Shown here piece by piece: positions 6,315-7,398 of a stretch of 7,398 nucleotides of DNA. The position numbers were made by a program, and so were the translations under genes. Source of the DNA: Actinomycetes bacterium (GTDB lineage Bacteria; Actinomycetota; Acidimicrobiia; Acidimicrobiales; Bog-793); the NCBI GenBank assembly GCA_021785095.1, contig JAJYGM010000653.1, forward strand, positions 1-7,398. Direction: 5' to 3'. The notes under the pieces are model-generated. The model ran no database searches. It was not told where the DNA came from and saw only the letters and a program-made list of their open reading frames with translations. Position 1 is the stretch's first letter; the number at the start of each line of letters is the position of its first letter.

Positions 6315-6788
6315 TCAGACGGATGCGAGGGCTGCTTCTGCCGCCGACCGATCGTCGTAGGGCTCGATCTCGACGATCTGGCCATCGCGGACGCGGTAGA
6401 GGTGGAGAACCTCGTCTCGTCTCAGCCGATCAGCGGGATCCGGCCAGCGGATGCGAAGGCGACACAAGACGCCCGCCGGTCCAGTCTTCGTCTCCACGAC
6501 GTCGCCGCCGACTCCTTCGGCGAGCAGGCGCTCGAAGGTGGCGACCACATCACGCCGGCTGCGACACTTGTTGGGCGAGTCGTCGTCCCCCCACCGGGCA
6601 TCGTCCGCGAGCAACGCGCCGAACGACACGATGTCGCGCGCTTCGAAGGCGTCCGTGATCTGCGCCGCCATCCGGCCGAAGGTTTCGCGGGTCGCGAGCG
6701 CGCTGCAGCAGCAGCTCTCGTCGCCGCACGTGGAGACACGAACGCCGCGCTCCACCGCGCACCCGCAGTGCGCGCAGACCGTCGTCAC
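6315..6788 (-). CDS. NTF2/SnoaL-like domain protein with Cys-rich N-terminal segment
   Basis: 157 residues from GTG 6788. The C-terminal part is an NTF2-like cone fold: MAAQITDAFEARDIVSFGAL (about 40-59), LLADDARWGDDD, SRRDVVATFERLLAEG, then two strands ending in VLHLYRVRDGQIVEIEPYDD. This is the pattern of SnoaL-like proteins, which bind small molecules or act as isomerases or hydrolases; no reaction can be assigned. Before it, residues 5-28 read CAHCGC, then CGDESCCC: seven Cys and a His within 24 residues, which is unusual for the family and suggests metal binding. The frame continues upstream to 6947, but that part looks non-coding. GTG 6788 is preferred because a TACGAT box ends seven bases before it and no ribosome site is visible, as in leaderless mRNAs; if translation began at an internal Met (about residue 40) the Cys segment would be lost. 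Confidence 0.75.
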   Translation of the reverse strand: MTTVCAHCGCAVERGVRVSTCGDESCCCSALATRETFGRMAAQITDAFEARDIVSFGALLADDARWGDDDSPNKCRSRRDVVATFERLLAEGVGGDVVETKTGPAGVLCRLRIRWPDPADRLRRDEVLHLYRVRDGQIVEIEPYDDRSAAEAALASV

Positions 6789-6795
6789 GTCTCGG

Positions 6796-6801
6796 ATCGT
6801 A
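6796..6801 (-). promoter_or_regulatory. Candidate -10 box TACGAT giving a leaderless transcript
   Basis: On the minus strand TACGAT (6801-6796) ends seven bases before GTG 6788, so RNA would begin at or one base before the start codon. No Shine-Dalgarno sequence is present. No clear -35 is seen. Confidence 0.4.
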
Positions 6802-7281
6802 CTGCCGTCCCGGCGAGCGGACGACTGCCGGCCAGCCGAGCGGTCGGACAGGACCTCCCGGCGGCGGCGAGCGCCGCATTCGATCCACTCGTGTGGAAGT
6901 ACCACCGCGGGTACACGGGCAGGGACTTCCATGTCACCGGCGGCCACGAGCGCGAGGCGAAAGCGGCGCAGCGAGCAAGAGAGCCGAGCCGCCCCGGGGT
7001 TCTCGTTCTTCGGATCCTGGGGCTGAGACGTGTCCCCAAGGCGGCGGTTCCCATCCCGAGGGCGTCACCGAGCCACGAGCGTCGCCACAAGCCGTAGTTT
7101 CCAGTCGCGTCGCGTCGCGTCGCGTCGCGTCGCGTCGGACGAGTTCGGGCAGTCCTCGTGAGCCAGTGCACCGCGCGTCGCACCGCGACCTGTCGATCCC
7201 TTGCACCCGGCCGCCTCGCTGGCGCCGTCCCAGATTGCGATCCCGGCTGCGAGGCAGGTGGCGGATCTGCTCCTGAAACGG
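6802..7281. other. Region without a convincing gene, holding a pentanucleotide repeat and a possible hairpin
   Basis: Every reading frame here is Arg-rich low-complexity translation with no recognisable motif or ribosome site. It contains the GTCGC repeat (7104-7137) and a 7-bp inverted repeat, GCCTCGC (7213-7219) with GCGAGGC (7249-7255), that follows the right-edge gene in its own direction and might help end its transcript. Extending the NTF2-like frame to 6947 would cover part of this region, but I see no support for that. Confidence 0.55.
7104..7137. repeat. Pentanucleotide tandem repeat, six GTCGC units plus a partial seventh
   Basis: GTCGC repeats without error from 7104 to 7133 and breaks in the seventh copy (GTCGG from 7134). 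It lies outside any supported gene. The length would be expected to vary between strains by slippage. Confidence 0.95.
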
Positions 7282-7398
7282 TCAGGCGCGATCGTCGACC
7301 TCGTCGACGTAGTGCCAGTCGACCAAGCCGTAGCGCTCCACGACGATCGCCTCCTTCATCGACGTCGAGAGGTCGCGGGCGTGGGCTATGGCCGCCTC
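7282..7398 (-). CDS. C-terminus of an unrecognised protein (5' part off window)
   Basis: The last 38 codons and a TGA of a gene entering from the right edge. The frame shows strongly G/C-biased third positions and a normal protein composition: HARDLSTSMKEAIVVERYGL, then VDWHYVDEVDDRA at the end. It looks like an amphipathic helix followed by an acidic tail, soluble rather than membrane. I do not recognise the family from this fragment. It points the same way as the NTF2-like gene but is separated from it by nearly 500 bases, so they are probably not one operon. Confidence 0.65.
   Translation of the reverse strand, partial: EAAIAHARDLSTSMKEAIVVERYGLVDWHYVDEVDDRA

Noticed and set aside
6789..6947. 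Longer N-terminus (210 residues) for the NTF2-like protein
   Set aside because: The added residues show no motif, and the -10-like box at 6796-6801 lies inside them.
6785..7183. 132-codon minus-strand frame spanning the GTCGC repeat
   Set aside because: Arg/Thr-rich low-complexity product with no ribosome site or recognisable domain, overlapping the start of the better supported NTF2-like gene.

Overview
This is a GC-rich window of 7398 bases, most likely from the chromosome of an actinobacterium or a relative. The grounds are the G/C-rich third codon positions, GTG starts, a TACGAT-type -10 box directly before a GTG start (a leaderless arrangement) and a secreted GH25-like protein of actinobacterial style. 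This placement is inference. I see no mobile element, CRISPR array, rRNA, tRNA or phage gene.

Layout. (1) Positions 1-3109, minus strand: a tight transport operon. It encodes two BPD_transp_2 inner-membrane permeases that overlap by ATGA, then, after a 50-base gap, a BMP/PnrA-type substrate-binding protein that runs off the left edge. Together these are three of the four parts of a nucleoside-type (BMP family) ABC importer. The ATPase is not in view. (2) Positions 3110-3980: about 870 bases with no convincing gene, holding TTGACA-containing direct repeats that look like the operon's promoter or operator, and a short inverted repeat. (3) Positions 3981-4937, plus strand: a secreted protein with a GH25-lysozyme-like fold that keeps the expected Asp and Asp-x-Glu residues. 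(4) Positions 5121-6156: a divergent pair, an SRPBCC/AHSA1-fold protein (minus) and an HxlR-family regulator (plus). Their shared promoter region carries one perfect and one near-perfect copy of the palindrome TTGCATnATGCAA. (5) Positions 6315-6788, minus strand: an NTF2/SnoaL-like protein with a short N-terminal segment holding seven cysteines, probably from a leaderless transcript. (6) Positions 6789-7281: no gene, with six GTCGC repeats. (7) Positions 7282-7398, minus strand: the last 38 codons of an unrecognised protein.

How the parts work together. The three transporter genes are clearly one functional unit. The HxlR/SRPBCC pair is very probably a local regulator and its target. The GH25-like gene, the NTF2-like gene and the right-edge gene show no visible link to these. 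Most of the window is ordinary. The best candidates for a second look are the twin HxlR operator, the cysteine-rich head on the NTF2-like protein, and the TTGACA repeats before the transporter operon. I found nothing that amounts to a clearly new multi-gene system.
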